Source: Candidatus Methylophosphatis haderslevensis (GTDB lineage Bacteria > Pseudomonadota > Gammaproteobacteria > Burkholderiales > Rhodocyclaceae). From it: a stretch of 64,000 bases of DNA. The translations under genes were made by a program, and so were the position numbers. Shown here piece by piece: positions 1 through 9,268 of this stretch. Position 1 is the first letter of the stretch. Each line of letters opens with the position of its first letter. The stretch spans positions 124,001 through 188,000 of the forward strand of contig JADJSA010000006.1 in assembly GCA_016711925.1 (NCBI GenBank). Direction: 5' to 3'. Under the pieces are notes generated by a model. The model was not told the DNA's origin. It ran no database searches and worked only from the letters and a program-made list of their open reading frames with translations.

Positions 1-1
1 C

Positions 2-205
2 GCGCACATGGTCGGCCCGCTGTTCGCCGCACTCTGCCTCGCCGCCTGCCTGCTGGCGCCGGCCTGGCAGGCGCATCTGGCGGGGGTGCTGGCGGCGATC
101 GTCGCGCTGCGCGCCGGGCTCGGCCGGGCCGGCGCAAGTACGCAAGATGCCCGCATAATGCGCGTCACTGCCGACCCGGCATTGCCCATCCGGACGCAAC
201 CATGA
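2..205 (+). CDS. C-terminal fragment of an unidentified membrane protein
   Basis: An open frame enters from before the window and stops at a TGA overlapping the next gene's ATG (ATGA overlap), which suggests translational coupling. The first ~45 residues are strongly hydrophobic and rich in Ala and Leu, like one or two membrane helices (AALCLAACLLAPAW, LAGVLAAIVAL), and the codons are GC-rich at third positions as in the neighbours. The last ~22 residues look less typical of coding sequence. The family cannot be named from the fragment. It could be a chance frame, but the overlap and codon use favour a real gene end. Confidence 0.4.
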   Translation, partial: AHMVGPLFAALCLAACLLAPAWQAHLAGVLAAIVALRAGLGRAGASTQDARIMRVTADPALPIRTQP

Positions 206-2070
206 GCAACCAGTTCAGCCTGCTGCGCGAAAAGCGCTTCCTGCCCTTCTTCGTCACGCAGTTTCTCGGCGCCTTCAACGACAACGTGTTCAAGACCGCG
301 CTGATCACGCTGGTGACCTTTCGCGCCGGGCAATTGACCACGCTCGACGGCAAGACGCTCGCCACCTTGCTGCCGGGATTGTTCATCCTGCCGTTCTTCG
401 TTTTCTCGGCAACCAGCGGCCAGCTTGCCGACAAATTCGACAAGGATCGCGTGGCGCGCGCGGTCAAGGTATTCGAGATCGCGGTGATGTGCCTTGCCGC
501 GTGGGGCTTCGTCGCCCACAACCTGCCGGCGCTGGTGACGGCGCTGTTCCTGATGGGCGTGCATTCGACGATTTTCGGCCCGGTCAAATACGCCTACCTG
601 CCGCAGCAACTGGCGCAGAACGAGCTGATCGGCGGCAACGGCTTGGTCGAGATGGGCACCTTCGTCGCCATCCTGGTCGGCCAGATACTCGGCGCCTGGG
701 TGATCGCGTCTTCCGACAGCGGGCACAGCGTCGCCGTGCTGCTGATCGCGATCGCCATAATCGGCTGGCTGGCCAGCCGCGGCATTCCGCGCACCCCGGC
801 TGCCGATGCGGCGCTGCGCATCAACTGGAATCCGCTGACCGAAACCTTCGCCAACCTGCGCTTTGCCGCCGGCAACCGGGTTGTCTGGCTGTCGATACTC
901 GGCATCTCGTGGTTCTGGTTCTACGGCTTCACCCTGATCGGACAGTTTCCCCACTATGCCAAGGATTTGCTGGGTGGCGACCAGGGCGTGTTCATCCTGC
1001 TGCTCACCGTGTTCTCGCTCGGCGTCGGCAGCGGCTCGCTGCTGTGCGAAAAACTCTCCGGCGGGCGGGTGGAACTGGGCCTGGTACCGTTCGGCGCGAT
1101 CGGCCTGACGCTGTTCGGCATCGACCTCTACCTGGCCTCGCCGGCGCACGCCGAGCAGGGCGGCACCTGGCTCAGCGTTGCCGCCGCCCACTGGCGCGTG
1201 CTGGCCGACATCACGCTGATCGGCCTGTTCGGCGGCTTCTACATCGTGCCGCTGTACGCGCTGATCCAGACCCGCAGCGAAAAGAGCCACCAGTCGCGCG
1301 TGATCGCCGCCAACAACATCATGAACGCGGCATTCATGGTGGTCTCGGCAGGCGTGACCATCGCGCTGTTCAAGCTGGGCCTGACGATTCCGCAACTGTT
1401 CCTCGCCACCGCGCTGTTCAACGCGGTGGTGGCGATCTACATCTACACGCTGGTGCCCGAGTTCCTGATGCGCTTCATCGTCTGGATACTCATCCACACG
1501 GTATATCGCCTGGACACCTGCGGGCTCAACAACGTGCCCGACGAAGGTCCGGCGGTCGTGGTATGCAACCACGTCAGCTTCGTCGATGCGCTGGTGATCA
1601 CCGCGGCCTGCCCGCGGCCGATCCGCTTCGTGATGGACCACCAGATTTTCCGCACGCCGATCCTCTCGTTCGTGTTCCGCACCAACCGCTGCATCCCGAT
1701 CGCCTCGGCCAAGGAAGATCCGGCGCTGCTGGAAAAGGCCTACCAGGACATCGCTGCCGCCCTGGCCGACGGCGATCTGGTCGGCATCTTCCCCGAAGGC
1801 CGCATCACCGATACCGGCGAGCTGTACCCGTTCAAGAACGGCATCCGCCGCATCGTCGAACGCACGCCGGTGCCGGTGGTGCCGATGGCGTTGCGCGGGC
1901 TGTGGGGCAGTTTCTTCTCGCGCAAGGACGGCCCGGCGATGAGCCGGCCGCTGCGCCGCGGCCTGTTCAGCCGCATCGAACTGATCGCCGGGCCGGCGCT
2001 GGCCGCCGCCGCCGCGAGTCCCGAAAGCCTGCAAGGCATCATCGCCGACCTGCGCGGCGACTGGAGGTAG
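202..2070 (+). CDS. MFS transporter fused to a PlsC-type acyltransferase
   Basis: A 622-residue fusion. Residues 1-~420 are a 12-helix major facilitator domain beginning like the lysophospholipid transporter LplT (QFLGAFNDNVFKTAL). Residues ~430-622 are a 1-acylglycerol-3-phosphate acyltransferase domain with the HX4D motif (NHVSFVD) and the FPEGR substrate-binding motif. It probably flips lysophospholipid inward and re-acylates it at the inner membrane. In many proteobacteria the LplT-PlsC protein continues into an AMP-binding acyl-ACP synthetase domain; that third domain is absent here, so an external acyl donor must serve. The start ATG overlaps the previous gene's stop. Family confidence is high, substrate is inferred. 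Confidence 0.85.
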   Translation: MSNQFSLLREKRFLPFFVTQFLGAFNDNVFKTALITLVTFRAGQLTTLDGKTLATLLPGLFILPFFVFSATSGQLADKFDKDRVARAVKVFEIAVMCLAAWGFVAHNLPALVTALFLMGVHSTIFGPVKYAYLPQQLAQNELIGGNGLVEMGTFVAILVGQILGAWVIASSDSGHSVAVLLIAIAIIGWLASRGIPRTPAADAALRINWNPLTETFANLRFAAGNRVVWLSILGISWFWFYGFTLIGQFPHYAKDLLGGDQGVFILLLTVFSLGVGSGSLLCEKLSGGRVELGLVPFGAIGLTLFGIDLYLASPAHAEQGGTWLSVAAAHWRVLADITLIGLFGGFYIVPLYALIQTRSEKSHQSRVIAANNIMNAAFMVVSAGVTIALFKLGLTIPQLFLATALFNAVVAIYIYTLVPEFLMRFIVWILIHTVYRLDTCGLNNVPDEGPAVVVCNHVSFVDALVITAACPRPIRFVMDHQIFRTPILSFVFRTNRCIPIASAKEDPALLEKAYQDIAAALADGDLVGIFPEGRITDTGELYPFKNGIRRIVERTPVPVVPMALRGLWGSFFSRKDGPAMSRPLRRGLFSRIELIAGPALAAAAASPESLQGIIADLRGDWR

Positions 2071-2075
2071 TCACC

Positions 2076-4862
2076 ATGGAAGTCTGGATTGCCGGCGCGG
2101 TTGCGCTGGTCCTGGCAATCGGCTTTGTCGGCGGACTGCTCGGCGCGCGCATGCGCCGCAGCGAGCGCCCGGCCGACGATGGCGAACTGCGCCGCACGCT
2201 CGAACAACTGGCGGCCTGGGCGCGCGGCATGCACGCCGAACACGAGGCGCTGCGTGCGCGCGTGGCGCAACTCGAGGGGCGCGAAACCGCGCAGTCGCCA
2301 AGCGCGGCCGCCCCGGCGATGCAGCCGCAAGCGGCCGCGGCAGCGGTGGAGCCGATGCCCGGAGAGCCGCATGGAATGGCGATCTCCGGGCATGATGCCG
2401 TGGAAGCCGCAGCAGACCTCGATCTCCAGATAGATGCCCTGGAAAGCGCCGCTGCGCCTGCCTTGCAGCCCGACGGCACCCTGGCGCCGACTCCGATACC
2501 GGCGTCAGAAGCGCCGCGGCGCGCCGCCCGCCCGGTGCTGCGCAGCGAGCCGGCCGAGCCGAACTGGTTCTCGCGCTGGCTGTTCGGCGGCAACACCGTG
2601 GTGCGCGCCGGCATCGTGATCCTGTTTTTCGGCGTCGCCTTCCTGCTCAAGTACGCCTACGAACGCGTCCACGTGCCGATCGAATTCCGCCTCACCGGCG
2701 TGGCGCTGCTGGCAATCGCGCTGCTGGCGGTCGGCTGGCGCCTGCGCGACAAGCGCGCCGCCTATGCGCAGACGCTGCAAGGCGGCGCGGTCGGCGTGCT
2801 CTACCTGACGGTGTTCGCGGCGCTGCGGCTGTATCAGCTGATTCCGCCCGGCGCGGCGATGCTGCTGCTGATCGGCATCGCCGCCTTTTCCGCCATGCTC
2901 GCGCTGCTGCAGAACAGCCGCTCGCTGGCGCTGCTCGGCACCAGCGGCGGCTTTCTCGCGCCGGTGCTCGCCTCGACCGGCAGCGGCAGCCACGTCATGC
3001 TGTTTTCCTACTACGCGCTGCTCAACGCCGGCGTGCTGGCCATCGCGCTCAAGCGCGCCTGGCGCGAACTCAACATCGCCGGTTTCGCCTTCACCTTCAT
3101 CATCGGCGCAACCTGGGGCGCCCGCTTCTACCGGCCGGAACTGTTCGCCAGCACCGAACCGTTTCTGGTGCTGTTCTTCCTGATGTACGTTGCGGTGCCG
3201 ATTCTCTATGCGCGGCATCGGGCGGTGGCCTTGCGTGCGCCGGTGGATGCCACGCTGATCTTCGGCACCCCGCTGGCGGCATTCGGCCTGCAGCACGGGC
3301 TGGTGCGCGAGTTTGAATATGGCGCGGCGTTCAGTGCCGCGGCGCTGGCGGCGCTTTACCTGATCCTCGCCAGCCGCCTGCTCAAGCGCGGCAACGATGC
3401 GCTGCGCCTGCTGGTGGAAGCCTTGTTCGCGCTCGGCGTGGTGTTCGCCACGCTGGCGGTGCCGCTGGCCTTCGAGGGCCGCTGGACCTCGGCGGTGTGG
3501 GCGCTGGAAGCGGCGGCCATACTGTGGATCGGCGTGCGCCAGCAGCGCCTGGCGCCGCGGCTGTTCGCGGTATTGCTGCAGTTCGGCGCCGGCGCGATGT
3601 TCCTGTTCGATCTGCCGCACGGCGGCTTGCCCTGGCTCAACGCCGGCTTTCTCGGCTGCGCGATGGTGGCGCTGGCCGGCCTGTTCAGCGCCGCCTATAT
3701 CGAACGTCACGCCGAACATCTGCGGCCTTACGAGATTGGCATCGGCCACGCGCTGCTGATCTGGGGCGCGCTGTGGTGGGCCGGGGCCGGCCTGCTGCAG
3801 ATCGGCGACCATTTCGACTATCCGCTGCGTGCGCATGCCGCACTCGGGTGGTTTGCGATTTCTGGCGCCGTACTGGCGACCATCGCGCGGAGCGTGCATT
3901 GGCGCGGCGGCGCGACGCTGAGCCTCGCGATCACGCCCTTGCTGCTGCTGTTCGCGCTGCAAGCGGCGGATTCCGCGCGCTCGCCGCTTGGCCAGTTCGG
4001 CTACCTGGCCTGGCCGGCCGGTTTCGCCGCGCACTTCCATGCTCTGCGCCTGCACGAGACGCAGACGCCGCGCGCCGCACCGTGGCTGCATGCGGCCGGC
4101 GTGTGGGTGCTGGCGATCGTCGCAGCCAAATCGTTGCAGTGGTGGCTGTACACCGCGGTGGCCGAATCGCGCACCTGGGCGGACATCGCCATCGGCATCG
4201 CGCCGCTGCTGCTGCTCGGCGCCCTGTGCCGCGCGCCGAGCGCGCGCTGGCCGCTGACGCAGGAGCGCGGCTACGTGCTGATCGGCGGCGGGCCGCTGGC
4301 GGCCTTTCTTGCGCTGTGGAGCTTTGCGGCCAACTGGCATGGCGCGGGCAGCGCCGCGCCGCTGCCCTATCTGCCGCTGGTCAATCCGCTCGACATCACG
4401 CTGTTCGCCGCGCTGCTGCTGATCGCCTGGTGGTGGATCACCGTGCACCGGCGCGGCCTGATCGGCGACGGCGCGCGCTATGCGCAGGCCGCCTCTGCAC
4501 TGTGGGGCGGGCTGCTGTTCGCAGTGCTCAACGGCGTGCTGCTGCGCAGCCTGCACCACTGGGGTGGCGTGCCGTGGGACTGGGACGCGATGCTGGCCTC
4601 GCGGCTGGTGCAGTCGGCGCTGTCGATTTTCTGGACCCTGATCGCGCTCGGCGTGATGGTGGCGGCAACCCGGCGCCGCCTGCGCGCCTTGTGGATTGTC
4701 GGCGCCGCGCTGATGGCGGTGGTGGTGGTCAAGCTGTTCCTGGTCGACCTGTCGAATGTCGGCGGCATCGAGCGCGTGGTTTCGTTCATCGGCGTCGGTG
4801 TGCTGATGCTGGTGCTCGGCTACTTCGCGCCGGTGCCGCCAAAAGCGGAGAGCGCCAAGTGA
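2076..4862 (+). CDS. DUF2339 family polytopic membrane protein
   Basis: A 928-residue protein of unknown function. It has an N-terminal transmembrane helix, a charged stretch likely to be coiled coil (residues ~28-75), a low-complexity Ala/Pro linker (~75-155), then about 25 hydrophobic segments filling the rest. The start ATG lies 5 bases after the previous stop with GGAGG just upstream. It overlaps the following DUF3999 gene by 4 bases; DUF2339 and DUF3999 genes are commonly adjacent, so a shared envelope role is inferred. The linker is odd: codons ~94-106 are made of a hairpin repeat (2355-2393) of the same type found between genes elsewhere in the window. A very long antisense frame exists but is a GC-content shadow. 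Confidence 0.85.
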   Translation: MEVWIAGAVALVLAIGFVGGLLGARMRRSERPADDGELRRTLEQLAAWARGMHAEHEALRARVAQLEGRETAQSPSAAAPAMQPQAAAAAVEPMPGEPHGMAISGHDAVEAAADLDLQIDALESAAAPALQPDGTLAPTPIPASEAPRRAARPVLRSEPAEPNWFSRWLFGGNTVVRAGIVILFFGVAFLLKYAYERVHVPIEFRLTGVALLAIALLAVGWRLRDKRAAYAQTLQGGAVGVLYLTVFAALRLYQLIPPGAAMLLLIGIAAFSAMLALLQNSRSLALLGTSGGFLAPVLASTGSGSHVMLFSYYALLNAGVLAIALKRAWRELNIAGFAFTFIIGATWGARFYRPELFASTEPFLVLFFLMYVAVPILYARHRAVALRAPVDATLIFGTPLAAFGLQHGLVREFEYGAAFSAAALAALYLILASRLLKRGNDALRLLVEALFALGVVFATLAVPLAFEGRWTSAVWALEAAAILWIGVRQQRLAPRLFAVLLQFGAGAMFLFDLPHGGLPWLNAGFLGCAMVALAGLFSAAYIERHAEHLRPYEIGIGHALLIWGALWWAGAGLLQIGDHFDYPLRAHAALGWFAISGAVLATIARSVHWRGGATLSLAITPLLLLFALQAADSARSPLGQFGYLAWPAGFAAHFHALRLHETQTPRAAPWLHAAGVWVLAIVAAKSLQWWLYTAVAESRTWADIAIGIAPLLLLGALCRAPSARWPLTQERGYVLIGGGPLAAFLALWSFAANWHGAGSAAPLPYLPLVNPLDITLFAALLLIAWWWITVHRRGLIGDGARYAQAASALWGGLLFAVLNGVLLRSLHHWGGVPWDWDAMLASRLVQSALSIFWTLIALGVMVAATRRRLRALWIVGAALMAVVVVKLFLVDLSNVGGIERVVSFIGVGVLMLVLGYFAPVPPKAESAK
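2355..2393. repeat. Dispersed hairpin repeat, copy inside a coding sequence
   Basis: Perfect 11-bp arms (ATGCCCGGAGA at 2355-2365 and its complement at 2383-2393) enclose a 17-base loop containing GCCGCATGGAATGG. The same core occurs in the intergenic copies near 26.1, 32.5, 41.2 and 55.0 kb. Here it lies in frame in the DUF2339 linker and encodes MPGEPHGMAISGH. Confidence 0.7.
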
Positions 4863-6238
4863 AATCGATTCTGCCTGCCCTGCTGCTGATCCCTGTGCTG
4901 GCATGGGCCGACGCACCGGCCGACTACGCCAATGCCGCGCCGATCACGGCGGATGCGACCACGCCGTTTCACCGCTTTGCCTTGCCGGTCGATGTCTATC
5001 GCGTGCTCGCCCATGGCGATCTGCGCGACCTGCGGGTGTTCAACGCCGCGGGCGAGGTGGTGCCGCACGCGCTCGAAACGCGGCCGTCGGCGACCGAGGA
5101 AAAGGCCGCCACCGTTGCGGTGCCGCTGTTTGCGCTGCCGAAACCGGCGAGTGACGGCGGCGCGCTGAGCGTGCAGGTGGAAAAGCGCGGCGACGGCTCG
5201 ATCCTCACCGTAGTGCGCGATGCGCGGCAGACCCCGGCAAGCGCGCCCGACGCCTGGCTGCTCGACGCCTCGCGCCTCGAACGGCCGGTGAGCGCGCTCG
5301 AGCTGGTGCCGGCCGATGCGTCGGCGCAGTTCATCGGGGCGATGCGGGTCGAAGCCAGCGACGACCTGGAACGCTGGCGCACGCTCGCCGCCAACGCGCC
5401 GCTGCTGGTGACCCATGCCAACGGCCAGACCTTGTCGCGCCTGCGCATCGAATGGCCGGCCACGCAAGCGAAATACTGGCGCGCGAGCTGGGTCGGCGGA
5501 TCGTCGGCACAGCGCGCAGTGAGCTTCGCCAGGGCCACCCTGGAACCAGCCGCATCGAGGCAGGAACCGGCACGCATCTGGCAGCCGGTCGGGCCTTTGC
5601 GTCCGCAACCGAATGAGGGCGAATACGCCTGCGATCTGCCGGTCGGTGCGCCGGTCGACCGCCTGCGCCTGCTTCTGCCGCAACTCAACAGCGTGGTGCC
5701 GGTGACCCTGCTGACCCGTTCGCGCAGCGAAGATCCGTGGCGAGCGATCGGCAGTTTCACCGTCTATCGGCTGCAGCAGGACGGGGTGGAATTTTCCAGT
5801 CCCGACCTTGCCGCGAGCCCGGCTCGCCAACTGCTGCTGCGCGTCGACATTCGCGGCGGCGGCCTCGGCAGCGGCGCTCCGCGGCTCGAGATCGGGTTGA
5901 TTCCCCACCACCTGGTATTCGCGGCACGCGGAGCCGGGCCGTACCGGCTTGCCTTCGGCAGCGCGCAGGCAAAGGCGGCGGCCTACCCGATCACCAGCCT
6001 GGTGCCCGACTACGGCGACGGCAGCAGCGACGCGGTGCGCAGGCTGATCGGTGCCGCCACCCTGGGCGACGCGACAGCCGCCGGCGGCGAAGCCCAGCTT
6101 CGGCCGCCGCTCGATGCCAGGCGCTGGGTGCTGTGGGGCGTGCTGCTGGTCGCGGTGCTGCTGCTCGGCGTGATGGCCCAACGCCTTTGGCGGCAGTTGG
6201 GATCGGGCGAGCGTGATCGCAAACCCGATCAACCATGA
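4859..6238 (+). CDS. DUF3999 family exported protein
   Basis: A 459-residue protein with a GTG start overlapping the DUF2339 stop (GTGA). The N-terminus is a signal peptide (KSILPALLLIPVLAWADA) and a single C-terminal transmembrane helix (~residues 423-443, WGVLLVAVLLLGVM) is followed by a basic tail, so the bulk is periplasmic and anchored. The body has beta-rich segments without recognisable catalytic motifs. The overlap on both sides (DUF2339 before, M28 peptidase after by ATGA) indicates one coupled transcription unit. Function unknown; family assignment rests on sequence character and the typical pairing with DUF2339. Confidence 0.8.
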   Translation: MKSILPALLLIPVLAWADAPADYANAAPITADATTPFHRFALPVDVYRVLAHGDLRDLRVFNAAGEVVPHALETRPSATEEKAATVAVPLFALPKPASDGGALSVQVEKRGDGSILTVVRDARQTPASAPDAWLLDASRLERPVSALELVPADASAQFIGAMRVEASDDLERWRTLAANAPLLVTHANGQTLSRLRIEWPATQAKYWRASWVGGSSAQRAVSFARATLEPAASRQEPARIWQPVGPLRPQPNEGEYACDLPVGAPVDRLRLLLPQLNSVVPVTLLTRSRSEDPWRAIGSFTVYRLQQDGVEFSSPDLAASPARQLLLRVDIRGGGLGSGAPRLEIGLIPHHLVFAARGAGPYRLAFGSAQAKAAAYPITSLVPDYGDGSSDAVRRLIGAATLGDATAAGGEAQLRPPLDARRWVLWGVLLVAVLLLGVMAQRLWRQLGSGERDRKPDQP

Positions 6239-7275
6239 CGCACAAGCCAATGAGCCTGGGCGGCACGCTGGTGAAATCCATCGCCGGCAAAGCGGGAGTG
6301 ACAGTCGCAGCGTGCCTGGCTTGGCTGGTGCTGATATGGGTGCCGACTACACAGCCGTTCGTCGCTGCGACGCCAACGGTGGCGCAAGCCGCCGACCCGG
6401 CAACGCTGGAGGGGCATGTGCGCGCGCTGTCCGAGACTTTCCATCCACGCAGCTTCGATCGCAAGGACAAGCTCGACGGCGCGGCCGACTACATCGCCGG
6501 TGAATTTGCCCGGATCGGACTCGCGGCGCAGTTCCAGCCGTTCGAAGTCGATGGCGCGACTTTTCACAACGTTGTGGTTCGAATCCCCGATCGCGCGGGT
6601 TCGCACGCCGGCGAGCGCCTCGTCGTCGGTGCCCACTACGATTCGCATGGAGACGGCGAGGGCGAGGACAGCCACACGCCGGGTGCGGACGACAACGCCA
6701 GCGGTGTCGCCGGGCTGCTCGAACTGGCTCGGCTGCTTAAGCTGCGGCCGCTCGGACGGCCGGTGGAACTGGTCGCGTTTTGCCTCGAGGAGCCGCCCAA
6801 CTTCGACACGCCGGACATGGGAAGCGCTCACCACGCGCTTGGCCTGCAGAAAGCCGGTGTGCCGGTAAGGTTGATGCTATCGATCGAGATGATCGGCTTT
6901 TTCAACGACGCCGAAGACTCGCAAGCCTATCCGTTTGCGCCGCTCAAGCTGTTCTACCCGAATCGGGGCAATTTCATCGCGATCGTCGGCCGCTACAACG
7001 ACTGGCAGGACACGCGGATGCTCAAAAGTGCGATGCGGGGGACCGGAGACATCGCGGTCGAATCGATCAACGCGCCGCTGTTCGTACCGGGCATCGATCT
7101 GTCCGATCACCTCAACTACTGGAAGGCAGGCTTTCCGGCGCTGATGATCACTGACACCGCCTTCTACCGCAACGACCAGTACCACCGGCGCGGCGACACC
7201 GCGGATCGGCTCGACTATGTGCGGATGGCGAAGGTGGTATCGGCCGTGGAAGCGGGACTCCACGCCGTCGAATGA
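6235..7275 (+). CDS. M28 family zinc peptidase, exported
   Basis: A 346-residue aminopeptidase-like protein. An N-terminal hydrophobic segment (residues ~17-45) is a signal peptide or anchor. The M28 metal ligands are visible in order: His in AHYDSH, Asp in GADDNASG, the Glu pair in CLEEPP, Glu in SIEMIG and a final His in NDQYHRRGDT. It should remove N-terminal residues from peptides in the periplasm using two zinc ions. Its ATG overlaps the DUF3999 stop, so it is co-translated with the DUF2339/DUF3999 pair. The gene ends 10 bases from the convergent GGDEF-EAL gene with no obvious terminator between. Confidence 0.85.
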   Translation: MTHKPMSLGGTLVKSIAGKAGVTVAACLAWLVLIWVPTTQPFVAATPTVAQAADPATLEGHVRALSETFHPRSFDRKDKLDGAADYIAGEFARIGLAAQFQPFEVDGATFHNVVVRIPDRAGSHAGERLVVGAHYDSHGDGEGEDSHTPGADDNASGVAGLLELARLLKLRPLGRPVELVAFCLEEPPNFDTPDMGSAHHALGLQKAGVPVRLMLSIEMIGFFNDAEDSQAYPFAPLKLFYPNRGNFIAIVGRYNDWQDTRMLKSAMRGTGDIAVESINAPLFVPGIDLSDHLNYWKAGFPALMITDTAFYRNDQYHRRGDTADRLDYVRMAKVVSAVEAGLHAVE

Positions 7276-7285
7276 CGAACGGCCG

Positions 7286-9109
7286 CTACTCGCCCGACAG
7301 GCTCATCGGCGCGAGCACGGTTGCTTGCGAGTGCAGATCGAATGGGGATTGTTCATTTTCGCCGGCCGCCGATTGCGCTTTGGGTTGCGGCATGAACAAC
7401 TCCAGTTTGCCGGCGAGGCTGTCCATCGGAATGACGCCGATCTTGAGAATCTGGGCCATGGTTTTGGCGTCGACCGGCGGGGCGAAGAGGAAGCCCTGCA
7501 TCTCGTTGCAGCCCATTTCGGTGAGGATTTCCGCCTGCCGCTTGGTCTCGACGCCTTCGGCCACGGTTCTGACGCCGAGGGTGCGCGCGAGGTTGACGAT
7601 GGCACGGGTGATTTCGCGGTCGTCGGCCTTGGTGCCGAGATCCTGAACGAACGAGCGGTCGATCTTCACGCTGTCCACCGGCAGTTGGCGAAGGTAGCTG
7701 AACGACGAGTAGCCGGTGCCGAAATCGTCGATCGCCACGGTGGCCCCGAGGCCGCGGATGCATTCGAGGGTGTTGCGGGCGGCGCTCATGTTCTTCATGA
7801 ACAGGTTTTCCGTCACCTCGAGCTGCAACATTCTGGGATCGATGCCGGTCTGCTTGATGGCGGTAACTACCGCGGTCAGCAGGTGGTCTTCGCGAAACTG
7901 CATGCTCGACACATTGACCGCCATCGAAACGGGCGGCAGCCCCGCGTCCTGCCAGGCGCGCTGCTGGCGGCAAGCCTGCATCAGCACCCATTCCCCGATG
8001 TGCGCGATCAGTCCGGCCTCCTCCGCGATCTCGATGAAACTGGCCGGCGCGACCAGCCCGTGCATCGGGCTGCGCCAGCGGACCAGCGCCTCGGCGCCGA
8101 TCACACGATGGCTGCCGGCTTCCACCTTCGGCTGGTAGTGCACGACGAACTGCTGGTCCTCGAGCGCCTTGCGCAGGCCGTTTTCCACCGCCAGGCGGCG
8201 CGAGGCGGCCGCACTCATCGCATGCGAGAAGAACTGGAAGCCGTCCTTGCCCTGCTCCTTGGCGCGATACATCGCCATGTCGGCATGATTGAGCAGGGTG
8301 TCGCCGTAGTTGCCGTCACGCGGGTAGCAGGCGATGCCGACACTGATGCTGCTCTGAACTTTGTAGCCGCCGACCGTGAATGGCGTGCGGAAAGCGTCGA
8401 TCAGGCGCTGCGCAACCGCACCCAGCGCGTTGTGATCGGCCACGTCGCGAATCAGCAGCACGAATTCGTCGCCGCCCACCCGTGCCACGCTGCCTGGCTC
8501 GCCACCGCGGTTGATCGCCAGATCGTCTTCGGTGCGGACGCAGGCCGACAGACGGCCCGCAGCCTGGGTCAGCAGATCGTCGCCGATGCCGTGGCCGAGC
8601 GTGTCGTTGATGCGCTTGAAATCGTCCAGATCGACAAACATCACCGCAACCTTGCCGGCGCGGCGCTCGGCTGCCGCCAGCGCCTTGGTCAGGTCTTCCT
8701 GCAGCCGCGTGCGATTGGGCAGTTGGGTCAGCGGATCGCTGTGCGTCGTTTGCATGGCAAGACGCTGTGCGGTTTCGCGGCGAGTCGTCTCGACCTGGAG
8801 TTGCGCCTGCAGGCTGTCGACTTCCTGTCGGTGGCGCCCGTTGGCGGTGTCGAGTTTGACCCGCGAATCCTCAAGCTCGCCGGCCAGCGACTGCGCATGC
8901 GCTGCCTGTGCGGCCAGCTCCACACGCGTGGCGCGCAGATTCGCGTAGAGATTCAGGGCGGTCGCGACCGCGCCGGCGACGGTCGATAACGCAAGGGCGG
9001 CAAGCGCCTGCGCCGGATTCGATACTGTCCATGCGGCACCCGCACCGGCAATCGCCAGCAGGCCAAGCGCAAGATGGGGTTTGCGCGAATTCGAGGGTTG
9101 GGGCTTCAT
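7286..9109 (-). CDS. Membrane GGDEF-EAL cyclic-di-GMP enzyme
   Basis: A 607-residue protein with two N-terminal membrane helices (residues ~12-58), a helical linker, a GGDEF domain and a C-terminal EAL domain. The cyclase motif is intact (ARVGGDEF) and so are the phosphodiesterase motifs (EALVRW, NVSS, EVTE, IDDFGTG, KIDRSF, AEGVE), so both synthesis and breakdown of c-di-GMP are possible. The inhibitory RxxD site appears as RTED, but about 11 extra residues separate it from GGDEF compared with the usual 5-residue spacing, so product inhibition may be lost. The start is uncertain: an in-frame ATG at 9184 would add 25 basic residues. The retron reverse transcriptase lies just upstream on the same strand. 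Confidence 0.85.
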   Translation of the reverse strand: MKPQPSNSRKPHLALGLLAIAGAGAAWTVSNPAQALAALALSTVAGAVATALNLYANLRATRVELAAQAAHAQSLAGELEDSRVKLDTANGRHRQEVDSLQAQLQVETTRRETAQRLAMQTTHSDPLTQLPNRTRLQEDLTKALAAAERRAGKVAVMFVDLDDFKRINDTLGHGIGDDLLTQAAGRLSACVRTEDDLAINRGGEPGSVARVGGDEFVLLIRDVADHNALGAVAQRLIDAFRTPFTVGGYKVQSSISVGIACYPRDGNYGDTLLNHADMAMYRAKEQGKDGFQFFSHAMSAAASRRLAVENGLRKALEDQQFVVHYQPKVEAGSHRVIGAEALVRWRSPMHGLVAPASFIEIAEEAGLIAHIGEWVLMQACRQQRAWQDAGLPPVSMAVNVSSMQFREDHLLTAVVTAIKQTGIDPRMLQLEVTENLFMKNMSAARNTLECIRGLGATVAIDDFGTGYSSFSYLRQLPVDSVKIDRSFVQDLGTKADDREITRAIVNLARTLGVRTVAEGVETKRQAEILTEMGCNEMQGFLFAPPVDAKTMAQILKIGVIPMDSLAGKLELFMPQPKAQSAAGENEQSPFDLHSQATVLAPMSLSGE

Positions 9110-9268
9110 CGGTGCGGTCGACGTCCGTTGAACAGATGTCGCAGCGTAGCGTTGCGCGCGCCCGCCTCGAATGACAAACCGCACGCGACGGCCTACCGCT
9201 TGGGCAATCGGCAGCCTGTGTTGCGATTTGTCACGCTTGGGCTGCGCATATTCCGTAAGGATTGCGGA

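Noticed and set aside
489..2070. Long plus-strand frame overlapping the acyltransferase fusion in another register
   Set aside because: Arg/Pro/Ala-rich shadow; the MFS and PlsC motifs are in the other frame.
2505..4916. An 803-residue open frame antisense to the DUF2339 gene
   Set aside because: Arg/Gln/His-rich composition with no domains; it arises from high GC and mirrors a well-supported membrane protein.
7217..8989. A 590-residue plus-strand frame opposite the GGDEF-EAL gene
   Set aside because: No recognisable domain; the minus strand has complete GGDEF and EAL motifs.
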